Shown: positions 1-15,000, counted from the stretch's first letter. The stretch is DNA of 64,000 bases from Poteriospumella lacustris (GCA_008000375.1 SMOI01000138.1:22285-86284), one strand, 5' to 3'. Numbers and translations: made by a program. Notes: generated by a model not told the origin, from the sequence alone.

Positions 1-3000
1 ACACGACAACTCCGGTTATCTGCCCTCGCGGAAGCTATTGCCCGGCAGAGACGAAGTATTTCAATGAATTCGTCTGTCCTAGTGGAATGTACAGCAACGA
101 AACGGGATTGCAAGCCATTGGGGACTGCGTGTCCTGTACCCCTGGCTATTACTGTGGGGCACCCGGTCTTCCGGAACCCACTGGGCCCTGTGCGCCTGGC
201 TATTACTGTGGTGGAGGCAGTTCTATTGCAACGCCTTTCCAAAGCGAGAATACCGGGCTATCAGAGACGTATTTGGGAGATACTTGTGTCACGGTGTCGA
301 ACACCACGGTGAATGACATCTGCCCACCTGGCCACTACTGTCCCGAAGGCAGCTCCGCGCCCACTGCTTGTCCTCCCGGTACAAACTCCTCCGTCACGGG
401 GCTGACCAACGTGACGCAGTGTGGTGCTTGTACTCATGGCTACTATTGTCCGAACAACGGTACCGTCTTCGCGACTCGACAGTGCCTGCCCGGCTATTAC
501 TGTCCTTCCGGTACGGGGCCTTTGGATGATACTCTGATTTGTCCCACTGGATTCTACTGTCCTCTGGGCAGCCATGAGCCTATCATGTGCAACGAGGGCT
601 CGTATCAGGACGAGACTGGTCAATACGCGTGCAAGCCGTGCCCTGCTGGGTACTATTGTCTGTACAACACGACAACGCCCGCTGTTTGTCCAACAGGAAG
701 CTACTGTCCAGCCGGCACGCGGTATCATAACGAGTACTTGTGTCCGAACGGCACGTACAATGCGGCGACAGGCCTACAACATATTGCGAACTGCACCCCG
801 TGCACACCTGGAATGTACTGCGGGTCTCGCGGTCTGACGGAGCCGACGGATTTATGCTCAGCAGGTTACTTCTGTGGCGGGGGAAGCGCTGTCCCCACCC
901 CTTTCGACAGTGGCAACACGGACTTCGCGGTGACGTACCTGGGCGACACCTGTGTGTCGGTGTCGAACACTACACGCAACGACATGTGTCCCGAGGGCCA
1001 CTACTGTCCTCGCGGCAGCGCGGCGCCGACGCAGTGTCCTCCGGGCACAAATTCGTCGGTGACGGGTCTGACGAATGTGACGCAGTGCGCACCGTGTACG
1101 CGCGGGTTCTACTGCCCGAACAACGGCACGATCTTTGCGGAGCGCAAGTGTTTGTCGGGCAACTTCTGTCCGGCGGGCACGGGTCCGTTGTTGGACGAGA
1201 ACTTGTGTCCGACGGGCAACTACTGTCCGTTCGGGACGGCGGAGCCGGTGGACTGTCCGGCGGGCACGTACCAGGACGAGATCGGCATGGCGACGTGCAA
1301 GACGTGTCCGGCGGGGTCGTACTGTGTGCAGGAGACGACGACGCCGGTGGTGTGTCCGGCGGGATCGTATTGTCCGGCGGGCACTCAGTACTACAACGAG
1401 TACTTGTGTCCGAACGGCACGTACAGTGCGGTGACGGGTCTGCAGCATGCGGCGAACTGTACGCCTTGTACGGCGGGGTACTACTGCGGGTCTCGCGGTT
1501 TGACGGAGCCGACGGGTTTGTGCTCGGCGGGTTACTATTGTGGAGGTGGCAGCTCGACTCCGACGCCGTTCGACAGCGGTAACACGGACTTCGCGGTTAC
1601 GTACCTGGGCGACACCTGTGTGTCGGTGTCGAACACTACACGCAACGACATGTGTCCCGAGGGCCACTACTGTCCTCGCGGCGGTGCGGCGCCGACGCAG
1701 TGTCCTCCGGGCACAAATTCGTCGGTGACGGGTCTGACGAATGTGACGCAGTGCGCACCGTGTACGCGCGGGTTCTACTGCCCGAACAACGGCACGATCT
1801 TTGCGGAGCGCAAGTGTTTGTCGGGCAACTTCTGTCCGGCGGGCACGGGTCCGTTGTTGGACGAGAACTTGTGTCCGACGGGCAACTACTGTCCGTTCGG
1901 GACGGCGGAGCCGGTGGACTGTCCGGCGGGCACGTACCAGGACGAGATCGGCATGGCGACGTGCAAGACGTGTCCGGCGGGGTCGTACTGTGTGCAGGAG
2001 ACGACGACGCCGGTGGTGTGTCCGGCGGGATCGTATTGTCCGGCGGGCACTCAGTACTACAACGAGTACTTGTGTCCGAACGGCACGTACAGTGCGGTGA
2101 CGGGTCTGCAGCATGCGGCGAACTGTACACCTTGTACGGCGGGGTACTACTGCGGGTCTCGCGGTTTGACGGCGCCGACGGGTTTGTGCTCGGCGGGCTA
2201 TTTCTGTGGCGGCGGTAGTTCCACTCCGACGCCGTTCGACAGCGGTAACACGAACTTCTCGGTGACGTACCTGGGCGACACCTGTGTGTCTGTTTCGAAC
2301 GTCACCATCAACGATATTTGTCCAGCGGGCCACTACTGCCCGTCAGGCAGTGCTGCGCCGAAGCAGTGTCCTCCGGGCACGAACTCTTCGTCAAACGGTC
2401 TCACAAGTGTGGCCCAGTGTCCTCCTTGCACGGCTGGCTTCTACTGTCCGTACAACGGAACTGTTTACGCCGAGAACTCGTGTTTGGCCGGCAGCTTCTG
2501 CCCTTCCGGTACTGGTGCGTTGACCGCTGACAATTTGTGTCCTGCTGGTAGCTACTGCCCTTTCCACAGCAGCGAGCCTCTCGCGTGTCGACCGGGCACG
2601 TATCAGAATGAAATCGGGAAAACAACCTGCAACGTCTGTCCGCCGGGTTCGTACTGTCTGTTGAACGCGGTGAATCCGATCAACTGCCCCGTGGGACACT
2701 ATTGCTCGTCGAATAACTCCATTCCGATTGCATGCCCAGCCGGAACGTACCAATCGGAGGAGCGCCAGAGCAACTGCACCGTTTGCCCCCCTGGATTTTA
2801 CTGCGAAACGGAGACCGTTACTCCAGTGGTATGTCCCGCCGGCTCTTACTGCCCGTTGGGCACTAAGTACCCGAATGAGTTCTTGTGTCCCAACGGAACG
2901 TACAGCGCAGTGCAAGGCATCTCCGTCATCACCAACTGTACCTCGTGTACGCCTGGGTACTACTGCGGTTCACGCGGGTTAACGGCGCCCACAGGATCTT

Positions 3001-6000
3001 GTTCTGCCGGATATTTCTGCGGTGGTGGAAGCTCAGTCGCTACGCCTTTCGATAGCGGTAAAACGAAGCTGTCCGCGACGTACCTAGGCGATACCTGCGT
3101 GTCCGTGTCAAACACTACTCTGAACGATATCTGTCCCGCTGGCCACTACTGCCCAGAGGAGAGTACCGCGCCAGTACCGTGTCCCATCGGAACAAACTCC
3201 ACCGCCACCGGTCGTGAGTCTGTTTCTCAGTGTGGAGAATGCACGCGCGGGTTCTACTGCCCGAACAACGGCACGATCTTCGCAGAGAGACAGTGCATGC
3301 CCGGCTACTTCTGCCCGGCTGGTACTGGCCTTCTCACGGACGACCTTCTCTGCCCCACCGGCAATCACTGTCCGTTGGGAAGTTCTCAGCCAGTGGACTG
3401 TCCGGCGGGCACGTACCAGGACGAGATCGGCATGGCGACGTGCAAGACGTGTCCGGCGGGGTCGTACTGTGTGCAGGAGACGACGACGCCGGTGGTGTGT
3501 CCGGCGGGATCGTATTGTCCGGCGGGCACTCAGTACCACAACGAGTACTTGTGTCCGAACGGCACGTACAGTGCGGTGACGGGTCTGCAGCATGCGGCGA
3601 ACTGTACGCCTTGTACGGCGGGGTACTACTGCGGGTCTCGCGGTCTGACGGCGCCGACGGGTTTGTGCCAGCAGGGCTACTACTGTGCTGGTGGCAGTTC
3701 GTCGGCTACTCCGTTCGACAGTCGCAATACTGGCAGAGCTACCACCTACTTGGGCGACACCTGTGTGTCGGTGTCGAACTACACTCAGAATGACGTCTGT
3801 CCAGCGGGTCATTATTGTCCCGAGGGTAGCATTGCCCCAACGACGTGCCCACCGGGAACAAACTCATCCCTCACTGGTCTGTGGGCTGAATCCCAGTGCA
3901 GCCCTTGTCAAACCGGGTATCTGTGTCCCAATTTCGGAACCATCTTCGCTCGCATTCTCTGCCCAACAGGCTACTATTGCCCGGCTGGACGTTCCTATGC
4001 CAACACGTCCATCGTCTGTCCTGCTGGCAGCTACTGCCCCACAGGCACTCGCTACCACAACGAGTACTTGTGTCCGAACGGCACGTACAGTGCGGTGACG
4101 GGTCTGCAGCATGCGGCGAACTGTACGCCTTGTACGGCGGGGTACTACTGCGGGTCTCGCGGTCTGACGGCGCCGACGGGTTTGTGCTCGGCGGGTTACT
4201 ATTGTGGAGGTGGCAGCTCGACTCCGACGCCGTTCGACAGCGGTAACACGGACTTCGCGGTGACGTACCTGGGCGACACCTGTGTGTCGGTGTCGAACAC
4301 GACACGCAACGACATGTGTCCCGAGGGCCACTACTGTCCTCGCGGCGGTGCGGCGCCGACGCAGTGTCCTCCGGGCACAAATTCGTCGGTGACGGGTCTG
4401 ACGAATGTGACGCAGTGCGCACCGTGTACGCGCGGGTTCTACTGCCCGAACAACGGCACGATCTTTGCGGAGCGCAAGTGTTTGTCGGGCAACTTCTGTC
4501 CGGCGGGCACGGGTCCGTTGTTGGACGAGAACTTGTGTCCGACGGGCAACTACTGTCCGTTCGGGACGGCGGAGCCGGTGGACTGTCCGGCGGGCACGTA
4601 CCAGGACGAGATCGGCATGGCGACGTGCAAGACGTGTCCGGCGGGGTCGTACTGTGTGCAGGAGACGACGACGCCGGTGGTGTGTCCGGCGGGATCGTAT
4701 TGTCCGGCGGGCACTCAGTACCACAACGAGTACTTGTGTCCGAACGGCACGTACAGTGCGGTGACGGGTCTGCAGCATGCGGCGAACTGTACACCTTGTA
4801 CGGCGGGGTACTACTGCGGGTCTCGCGGTCTGACGGCGCCGACGGGTTTGTGCTCGGCGGGTTACTATTGTGGAGGTGGCAGCTCGACTGCCACGCCGTT
4901 TACCGACACAGCGACAGCGAAGTACTCGGTGACGTACCTGGGCGATATTTGCACGACGATCGTTAACACCACCGTGAACAACGTGTGTCCCGAGGGCCAC
5001 TACTGTCCGGCGGGCAGCATCGCGCCAGTTCCTTGTCCATCGGGGACGAATTCGTCGGCGACGAGTCTGGGTTCTGCGTCACTGTGTCCTCCATGCCGAC
5101 GTGGTTACTACTGTCCACTGGAAGGCACCGTCCTCGCGACGCGTCGTTGTACACCTGGCTACTACTGCCCCGGTGGAGTGGCGAATCCGGTGCTCAACAG
5201 CACCCTGCTGTGTCCCAACGGAACCTACTGTCCCTTGGGCAGTGAGTCACCGACGTACTGCCCCGAGGGCTACTATCAGGACGAGATCGGACGGTCTACG
5301 TGTAAGGTGTGTCCCGCGGGCTACATTTGCAGCGCCGGAACGGAGCGCCCATCAGTGCTGTGTCCCGTGGGCAGATACTGCCCCTCCGGCAGCTGGATGG
5401 GCATCTACTGCGCCAACGGCACCTACGGGGAGTCTGAAGGGCTTCGCAATCAAGCCAGTTGCACTCAATGTCCTCCCGGCAAGTACTGCAACCACGGCGA
5501 CGTCAAAGGTGACTGTGGCGCTGGCTACTTCTGCAAAATGGGAATGGAGTTCCCTGCGCCGTTCGTGAACATTTCGGGCTATCCCAACGGAAGTATCTTG
5601 TTGGATTACCTGATCCAACTGGATGGCGGGCCATGTTATCCTGGTCACTACTGCCCGTATGGAACCGCCAACCCCATCTCCTGTCCCAATGGAACGGTGC
5701 GCGCTGCTCCGTTTGGTTCTCAAGCGTCCGACTGTGGACCGTGCCCGGCTGGATACACGTGCGAGATTGGCAACCCTGTGCCCATTCCTTGTGCCAAGGG
5801 GCGCTACTGCCCTGGCAGTGGCCAAGTGTTGCTGTGTCCGGTTGGAACGTACAACCCGCGCTTTGGTCAATACTCGCTCGACCAGTGCGATGACTGCCCC
5901 GCGGGATACTTCTGCAACAGCACTGGCATCACCGCGTACGGCAATTGGCAGTGCCCTGAAGCCTACTACTGCCCAGTGGGAACGACCGACCCGTTGCCTT

Positions 6001-9000
6001 GTCCCAGTGGAACCTATCGCAACACCGTCGGTGCCGCCAGTCAGGCCGATTGTCGCACTTGTCCCGGCGGCCGCTATTGCCCTCGGGCGACAACGGTGTA
6101 CTACGGATGCCCGTCAGGCTACTACTGTCCTCCGGGCTCGTACAACTACACTGTCTGTCCGGGCGGAACGTATTGCCCGTCGAACACGTCGACGCCGATC
6201 GTCTGCCCCTCGTCGTATTACTGCCCTGTGGGCAGTGTGAGACCCAAGCCCTGCGACTTCGGCGCGTATTGTCCGGCGGGCACTGAGTTCCCGATCCCTT
6301 GTCCGGCGGGCTACAAGGCGGTAACTGTGCCGAACAACACCTTGGAAGTGTTGGGATCGCTGGCGACGGCTTGTGAGGCTTGTCCTCCGGGCTACTACGG
6401 CAACGATCCGCGCCGACTGGAGTGCTACCTGGGTCTGCCGGGCTACTACTACTTGGGCGGCACCACGACGGACAAGCCGACCAATCTGACCACGGAACGT
6501 GGAGCGATCTGTCCGATCGGATATTATTGTCCGGCTGGCTCCGGTAGCCCGAATGCCTGTCCGGCAGGTACCTTCCAATCGGATTACGGGGCGTACAACC
6601 GCTCGCAATGTCTGCTCTGCGCCGAGAACACGTACCAGTACGAGGAGGGCTCGGGCACATGTTTCAAATGTTCCTCGAGTAGTACCTCTCCCAAGGGGTC
6701 GACCTTCTGCGACTGCATCGGCTCCAATCGAGCGTTCCAGAAGACGGATGGCTTCTGTATCTGCAACCCCGGCTATGAGTTCGTCAACAGCAACTTGCAA
6801 GTGTCGTCGACGGCCGATGGCTCCGAGGACTGTCAACCGATCGTCTTCCCGCGCTGCTCACAGACGGAAACGCGCTTGTACGATGGCTCCTGTGGAACCG
6901 ACTCGTTCTGTACCTCCGTGTGTGGGGCCGCCGGTGGAAAGATCTCGTCCACGTTCGGCACCTGCGTCTGCAACAACATCACCTCGTTGGAGCTTATCTG
7001 TAACGAGGACTGTCGCAACAGCGCGGCGCAGGTGTTCTGCGACGGCGACGACTTGGTCTTCCGTGCGAATGGCGTGCTGACGACGGTGGATCCGTCGACG
7101 TTGTCGGGTCAGGGACAAATCAACTGCACGGCGCAGGGCGACGTCTACTCCATGGCGACCACCTCTGGCTCCTTCGCCGGCGTTTTTGGTGTGAATTCGG
7201 CGCTGTCCAGCTTGGTCTCGGGTGGACGTCGTCGTCGGCTGTCGTCTTCGGCGGCCTTGCACTCGCCCATCATCAACCCGATTTCGTCGTTCCAACAGCG
7301 CTACAACGCGTCCCGTAAGACGGTGCTGCCGGTGGTGTCCGACTTGGACATCGACGGCGTCGATCACCGCTTCTTGGCGGCGACGTACACGTCGTCTGCG
7401 CTGCTGTCGAACCCGTTGGTCACGATCTACATCGGCGACACCATCGTCTTCGACGTGTCGAACACGAACTACCCCGTCTACGAGAAGGACTCCCTCTTGA
7501 ACACCAACCCGGGCTTCGATTACACCGAGTTCCGCAACTTGGCCACCGCCATCGCGGCGGGAATCACGGTGTCCGTCTTCTCGTTCACGTTCATCGAGTC
7601 GGGAACCTTCGTCTTCTCCATGTCCTCCAACCCCACGACGCTCACCATCATCAGTGTCCTCGACAGCAGCATCGCCCAGTCGACCGAGGCACAGTTCGTG
7701 CCGATGTCGGAGAGCAACTTGATCGTCAGCGGTGTGAAGACGTCGTCCAGCATCGTCTTGTCGCCCGATTGGGATCTGGTGGCGGGTCTGTTGGCCGGCA
7801 TGTTGGGCATGGTGTTGTTGGTGACCGGCTTCCTCTACTACTTCCGCAAACGCGCGTGGTCCACGAAGTCGACGATCCAGTTGAAGTACCGCGACCTCAA
7901 CAAGCGCGGCGACTACGAGCAGAAGGGCACTGCTGCCGATGCTCCGTCGACCTTGGCGATGTGCTGCACCTTGGCGCCCAACCCGTGCGGCTGCTTGACC
8001 TCTGCGTCCAACAAGGTCTTCGCCACTGACGAGTCGTCGCACCACGACAAACAGAAAGTGGCCGGCGACGACCTCGAAGCCGCGGCCTTCCGCCCCGACG
8101 AAGAAGTCGAATTCGACGACGAAATGCTCTTGCCCGAGCTGGCGAAGCACATGCAGAGCCATCACGACGAGATCGATCGTCAGTTGCTCACGCAGAACGA
8201 CATGCTGACGAACTTGCAGGACACGTTGAAGAAGGAAGTCGACGAGCTGAAGCAGCTCATGGCCCAGACGGCGATGGAGCTCGCTATGAGCACGACGAAC
8301 GTCGAGCAGAAGAACAAGCGTCTCAGCGCCATCTTGATCCAGTTGAAGACCGATACGCTCGCACGCGGCGTCTACGAGAACGGTTTCGATACGACAGAGA
8401 AGCGCATCTTCACGTGCTTGGACCAGGTGCGCAGTTTGCTCACGGACGGCGCCGAGAACGTCGCCAAGTCCATCGTCGACGACATCACGCGCCAGGGCTT
8501 GTCGCTCTTCGATCGCGACGAGCCGGTGGCCGGCATGACGTCGGCGCTGATGCACCAGGCATCGGATCTGTTGCAGCAGATTGGCGAGTACGTCGGCACG
8601 TTGATGATTCCCGCGGTCGACGAAGAGAAGCGCCGTGTGCGCGCGTCAGAAGATACCTTCGACGGCGCGGTCCGCTCGTTGCACAACGTCGTGTTCCCGA
8701 TGGAAGTACTCGACTGCCGCAAGACGAGCCAGAGCAGCGACGTGGCCACCGACAGCCAGTTCGATTCGATCATGACGCTGCTGCGTTCGTTCTCCGACCA
8801 CGTGCCGCAGTTCGTGCAGCTGCTGCAGGAGGCCGAGGGTGACTTGTGTCGCGGCATCGCTCGTACGGCTGACAAGGGCAACACGGCGTTGGTCGAGAAG
8901 GAGAAGGAACTGGCCAACGAGACCTTCCGTGGTCTCTTGGAGGACCTGAAGACGGCGTTGACGGTGCTGAGCAACGCGCTGGTGGAGAAGTTGAACGTGG

Positions 9001-12000
9001 CGGTCGAGTCGATGGCGTCGGGTCACCGCGATCGCGACGCTCTGATTCGTGCGATCGATGCGGCGTTGGGTGCCCTGTCGGTGACTTCGTCGGCCATCAC
9101 GACGGCGGACCAAGACGTGAAAGGGCTCCTCGCCCCTCTGCTCGAAGCCATCAAACAGGCGCAGCTTGGTAACCCCGCCGCCTTCGCCGCCGTGGCAGCA
9201 GCCACCGAGGAGGATGAAGCAGCGGCCAAGTCGGCGCTGGACACGATCACGGAGGAAGAGGAAGAAGAGCCGAAGTGCTTGACCGATGTGCTGGAGAACG
9301 AGAACCTGACGGAGGACCAGAAGGACGACCTGGCCGGTGCGGTGGAGCAGGACCTCGAGGTCATGCAGAAGGTGCTCGAGTTGGAGAAGAAGCGCCAGGA
9401 GGAAGAGATCAAAGCCGCCCTGCAGTCCTCCGCCATTGCGCCCGCGATGGAGGTCGAAGACGACGAAGAGTTGGCCCGCAAACACGCTGAGGAACAGCGC
9501 CAGTTGCTCGAATCGCTGCGAAAGGATGCCGCTGCCTCCTCGTCGGAGATGGAAGCCACCGATGCCGCGGCGGCAGCGGCTGCCGCGACGCCGACCGCGC
9601 CAGTGTCGCAGGAGAAGAACCTGAAGGTGTATCTCCGCCACGTGGTGGCCATGCGGTCGAAGGCGCTGTCTTCGCTCTTCTCGCTGCTGGAGGCGGACAC
9701 GGGTCTGTTGCAACGCGTCAACACCGTGCGGCAAGAGAAAGGCATGTCCGTGGATGCGACCGCGGCGATCAACCAGGTGACTCGCTCCTTCGCGGTCGAC
9801 TTGACGGGGCGTCAGGAGGCGATCGAGAAGGAACTGGCGGGTTCCTTCGGTGCCGTCGATGCGGCGCACCTCGAAACGGACACGGTGGACACGTTCCTGC
9901 GCTCGGTGACCGACTTCTTCGGTCCTCTGCGCACGAAGCTGCAGCAGTGGCAAACGCAAACGGAGAAGGCCGTGTCGCAGATGGAAGACTTGCGCGTCCG
10001 CGAGCTGACAGTGCTGTTCGATGGGCTGAAAGGCGACGACGTCAACGCGATTCTGGCGCTGGTGCGCTCGGAGAACTTCCGTCACGCCCACCCGGCGATC
10101 GTCCACATCCTCACGCATCTGCTGGCTCAAGAAGAGGCGCAGCTGCGCGCGACGGTCGAGTCGGTGTATCACGCCTTTGAAGCCGGCGAGGAGAAGCTGA
10201 CTGCGCTGGAAGTGTCGCTGCAAGGTCAGCTGCACGTGCTGCACCTGCAAGCAGTGCAGGTGGGCCTCGAGCTGCATCGCCAAATCATGTACGAAGACTT
10301 CTGGGCGCGCAAGGAGGCGGAGCGCAACCAATGGCTGTACGAGTCCGCGTTGCTGAGCAACGAATCAGCCGATCAGATCAGTGCCCGCCTGGCGGAATGG
10401 CAGCACAAGGCGATGGAGGACGAGGAGGCGTGGAAGAAGCAGGCGCAGGCGGAGATCCAGACGCGAATGGCGCAGGAAATGAACCGCATTCACCAGCAGA
10501 CGAACACCTCGTCGGATGCCGCGGGCGGCGCCAACGCGACCGACCTCAGTCGCTTGACGGATTACGAGTCGGAGCGTGCGCGTGCGATGATCAACGTGGC
10601 GACGAGCTTGAGTCACGTGCGTGCGAAGGCCCTCGAGACGATGCTCTCGACGGTATTCCAAGCGCAGCAGACGTGGAATCAGACCCGCGAACGCGTGCGC
10701 AAGTTGTCTTCGGAGAGTGTGGCGAGTGCGGAGTTGATCTCGGTGGAGCTGCAGCACTGTCGCCTGCGCATGGTCCGCGACGTCTGCGAGCATCACTTGT
10801 CGCAGTCGGCGTTGCAGCAGCAACTCGACATGTGGTACGGCTACGCGGTCTCGCTGAACAGTCTGAACATGCCGCACGACGACACGGTGCATCGCGTGCT
10901 CGACGGTCTCGGGGCTTCGACGCGCGAATTCGTCGAGATCACGGTGCGCGCAGAGACCTTGCGCAAACGTGCGCTGGTCTTGAAGCGCTCCGCGCTGCAT
11001 CGCGACTTGGAATCGGATCGTATGCGGGCGATGATCTTCGCGCCGTCGAGCACGGCCGAAGCGGACGACCCGGCGGTGTCTCCGTTGGCCGTCGCCGTCA
11101 GCGAGTACCTCGCGATGTACGCTAACGTCCAGATGCACGCCGACGAAGACCTCAACGCCCTCAAGGTCGCCACTGCGGCGGACATTTGGAAGCGCCAGCA
11201 GGACACCGCCTCGTTGCACGAGGAAGTCGTGCGCACCCACGAGGCGTACCTGGAGGCCGTGTCTCCGTTGTACCGCGCCGCGTTGGACACGAAGATCGCC
11301 GCCAAGACCGCGACGGAGAAGATCCTGGCCGCCGTCTGGCAGGCCGACGTCAACTGCGCAGAGGAGTCGCTGTCGCCCTTCAAGCAGCTCGTGGGGCAGA
11401 TGCTCGTCCAGAGCCACGTGCAGGAGGAAGTCAACGCTTTGAAGCGCCAGCTGCGCCAAGAGGCCGAAATGATGGAGCGTACGCTGGAAGAGGCGGAGTT
11501 GGTCCGGTTGAAGGCGCTGGCCCAGGCCCAGATCGCGCGCCAAGAAGATTTGCAGGCGAAGGCGTTCGACGTGGAAGTCGAAGCCGTCGGCTTGGCCAAG
11601 GCCGCGGCGAATCGACAGCAGTTGGAAGCGGAGTATCTCGCCGCGGTGAACGAGGCGCGTCAGAAGGAGCGCGAGAAGGAGCTGCTCAAGGACGGCTACC
11701 CGCCAAAGGAGGCGAAGCAGATCGCCGCCGACGAAGCGGAGCAGCGTGCGGCGCAGAACAAAGCCGATTTGGCGAAGAAGTACGCCGCGTTGGTGGAGAA
11801 GCAGAAGGAGGCGATCAAAGAGGACAAGGCCGAGCAGGTCAAGGAGGCGCAGGACGCGAAGGAGCTGCTGGCACAGCTCGCGGAGGGCCAAGGCGCGCCC
11901 TCGTCCGTCGCACGCGACAACGTGTTGCAGGCGCTGCACGCGCAGAAGGCCGCGCAAGAGAAGACCGCCAAGGACGACTACGACCGCAGCGTCCTCGCGA

Positions 12001-15000
12001 AGGTGCAGCAACTGGATCAGCAGCGACAAGCGAAGGAATCGGCGCTACGCGACGAGTTGGCGAAGAAAGAAGCCGACCGCGTGGCGGAGCTGACCTCGCA
12101 GGGCGTCGGCGAGGACCAAGCGCGTGCGACGGCCGCTGTCGAGCGTAAAGCGGCGGAGGTGTCGGGTTTGCAGTCGATCGCGGCCGAACACGCGGAGGAC
12201 GTGAAGCGCGCCAAGGCCGAGGCCGAGGAGGCCTTCCACCGCGCCATGCAGGACATCGAAGACGCCTACAAGCTGCGCACGGAGATGTTGAAGCAAGGCG
12301 ACCGCTTTGCGCATGACCAGCAACACCGCCGCCTGCAAGACCGTTTGGCCGCGCGTAAGAACCAGCGCGTCAACGAGTTGATGCGCAAGGACGGCCTCTC
12401 GTTGGCCGAGGCCGAGCGACAAGTGGCGAAGGAAATGGACGCGATCACCGCGGAGGAGACGGCGAAGATGGAGCAGGAGTCGCGCCGTGCGAAGGACGAT
12501 CTGCTGCAGATCGTCAAGGAGGAAGACGCCGCCCGCGCGAAGGCCGTGCGTGCGAACCACGCGGAGAACCTGCAGCACCTCGAGGACGTCCTCGTGGCGA
12601 AGAAGGAGGCCGAGCACCGTCGACTGGCCCAGCGACTGGCGGAGCGCAAGCGCGCGACGATGGACAAGATTCTGAACGCGGGCGACGCCGCAGCGTTGGA
12701 CAAAGACGCCGCGTCCATCGACGACAGCGAGGCACAGGAGATGAAACAAGCCGGCGCTGCGTCGCTGGTCCAGAAGAAGGACGACGAGCTGTTGTTGCTC
12801 CACCGCGCCGCCGATGCGACGTGGAAGGCGCAACAAGAGGCGATGCGTCAGAAGGAACAGGCCGACGTCCAGCAGCTGCAGGCCTCGTTGGCCGGCCAGG
12901 AGCAGGCGCGGCGCCAAGAGTTGATGGACAAGGAAGGTCTGTCGCCTGAGGAAGCGACGCTGCGCGCGAAGCAAGAGCGACAGGCGCAAGAGGCGACCGA
13001 CTTGCAGGCGCTGCACGAGCAACACGCCAAGGCGCGCCACGCCGCGCAGGTGCAGCACGACGAAGCCCTCGACCGCGAGAAAGACGTCATCGAGGAGCGT
13101 TACCGCGCGGCCCAGCAGATTCTGGAGAACGGCCTACACGCGGCGCACGACGATCAGCATCGTCGTCTGCAGGAGAAGCTGCGACATCGCCATCGCGACC
13201 GTGTGCAAGAACTGACGTCGGGGCCCACGCCACTGCCCGTCGCCGAGGCGGAAGCTCTGGCGACACAAGAGATGGAGGCGGCGCTCGTGAAGGAGACGCA
13301 CGCGGTGAACCAGAACCTGCAAGCGAGCAAGCACCTGGCCCAGAAGGCGCTGGAAGAGGACTTCAGCGCGCAGGTCGAAGAGCTGGAGCACCGCCACGCG
13401 GTGAGTCTCCAGGGCCTGGAGGCGGCGCTGCAGGCGAAGCACAAGAACGAGCACAGCCATCTGCAGGACCGCCTCGCGAAGCGTCGTCAGCAGTACGCGC
13501 AGAAGCTGGTCGAACGTGGCGTCTCGCCGCAGGACGCGCAGGCGTTGGCCGCCGACGCGTTGAGCGATCTGGAGCAGCGCGAGAAGGCCGATTTCGAGGC
13601 GCAGTTCGCGGGCGATGCGCAGCGTCAACGCGACGAGTTGGCACAAGAGCGGCAGCGGTTCGAGGCGGAAGTGGCCGAGGAGAAGCAGCTCGACCAGAGC
13701 GAGATGATGACCCTGCGCAGCACGCTGCGCGAGCAGCACCAGCGCCAGGTGATGGGCTCCGACGAAACCGCCAACGCGCTGGTGCAAAACGCAGTACAAG
13801 CGACGAAGGGCGTCCAGAACCAAGCGACGCAGGAGATCGACGCGATCCGCCAGGCCTACGAGCGCGACCTGCAGCAGCTGCAAGTCAACCTCGAAGCCGA
13901 AGCGGCGAAGGAGAAAGCCAACTTGGCGAAACGGCTGCAGGCCAAGCGACACCGTCGCGAACAAGAGCTGCGCTCGCAGGGCAAGGGCCAAGAGGAGATC
14001 AAGCACGTCATCGAGGACGAGGAGAAGTCGCAGCAGGTCGAGTTGGAGGCGAAGTTGGCGGCCGAAATGAACGCGAAATTGGCCGCGAAGCGCGCCGAAG
14101 CTGCCGACGCCGAACGCAAAATCGTCGAAGCGGAAGCGGCGAAAGCCCACGCGGCCGCCGAAGAAGCGGCGCGTTCGAAGGAGCTGGCGCAGCAGCGCAT
14201 CCAACAGCTCAAGAGCCAACACGAGAGCGAAGCGAAGGCGCTGGAGTCGCGCATGGAGCGCGAGCACGCCGAGCGCGAAGAGAATCTGAAACGCCGCTTG
14301 GCCGATCGCCGCCAGTCGCAGCTGCGCCAGGCCTCCGACGCCGAAGGCAAAAAGAAGCTGGAGCGCCAGTTGGCCGAGGAGGAGCGCCAGCGCATGCTCG
14401 AGCTGCAGAAGGAACTCGCCGCCGAGGAAGAGCGACGCAAGGAGGAGCAGCGCCGTGAGCAGGAAGCGAAACTGGCGGCGGCCCTCGGCGAAGTGAAGAA
14501 AGCCGAAATGGACGCGGCCGTGGCGGCTGCGAAGGAAGCGGCGATGAAGGCGATGCAAGAGGAGCAGCTCAAGAACGAGCAGGAGCAGAACCTGAAGGAG
14601 GCGCAGAAGCGACGCGAGGTGCACTCGATGATCGAGTCGAGTCTGAAGGAGCAGGAGGAGCGCACGAAGGTGGCGCAGAAGTCGAAGCTGCAGGACCGTT
14701 TGGCGGCGAAGAAGGCGAAGCGCGAACGCGACATGCAAGACGCCGAGGCCAAGGCCCTGGCGGAGCTGCAGGCGCGCCAAAAGGCGGAAGCCGAAGCCCG
14801 CGAACAGGCGCGTCTGGCGCGTATGACGTGGGTGGAGAAGGTGCAGGCGGTGTTGGACCGCGTCAAGACGATGAACGTCACCGTCAGCGAGGGCGAAGAC
14901 TTCTGTTGCCGCGAGGTGCTCACGCAGAAGGGTCTCGTGCCGGAGACGCAGGTGAACGAGGCGGTGTCGATGATTCTGAAGGACCGACACGACGCGGAGA

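Noticed and set aside
858-2333. Long minus-strand open frame opposite the GCC repeats
   Set aside because: Arg/Thr-rich mirror of the high-GC repeat; it repeats with the same 666-bp period and has no domain.
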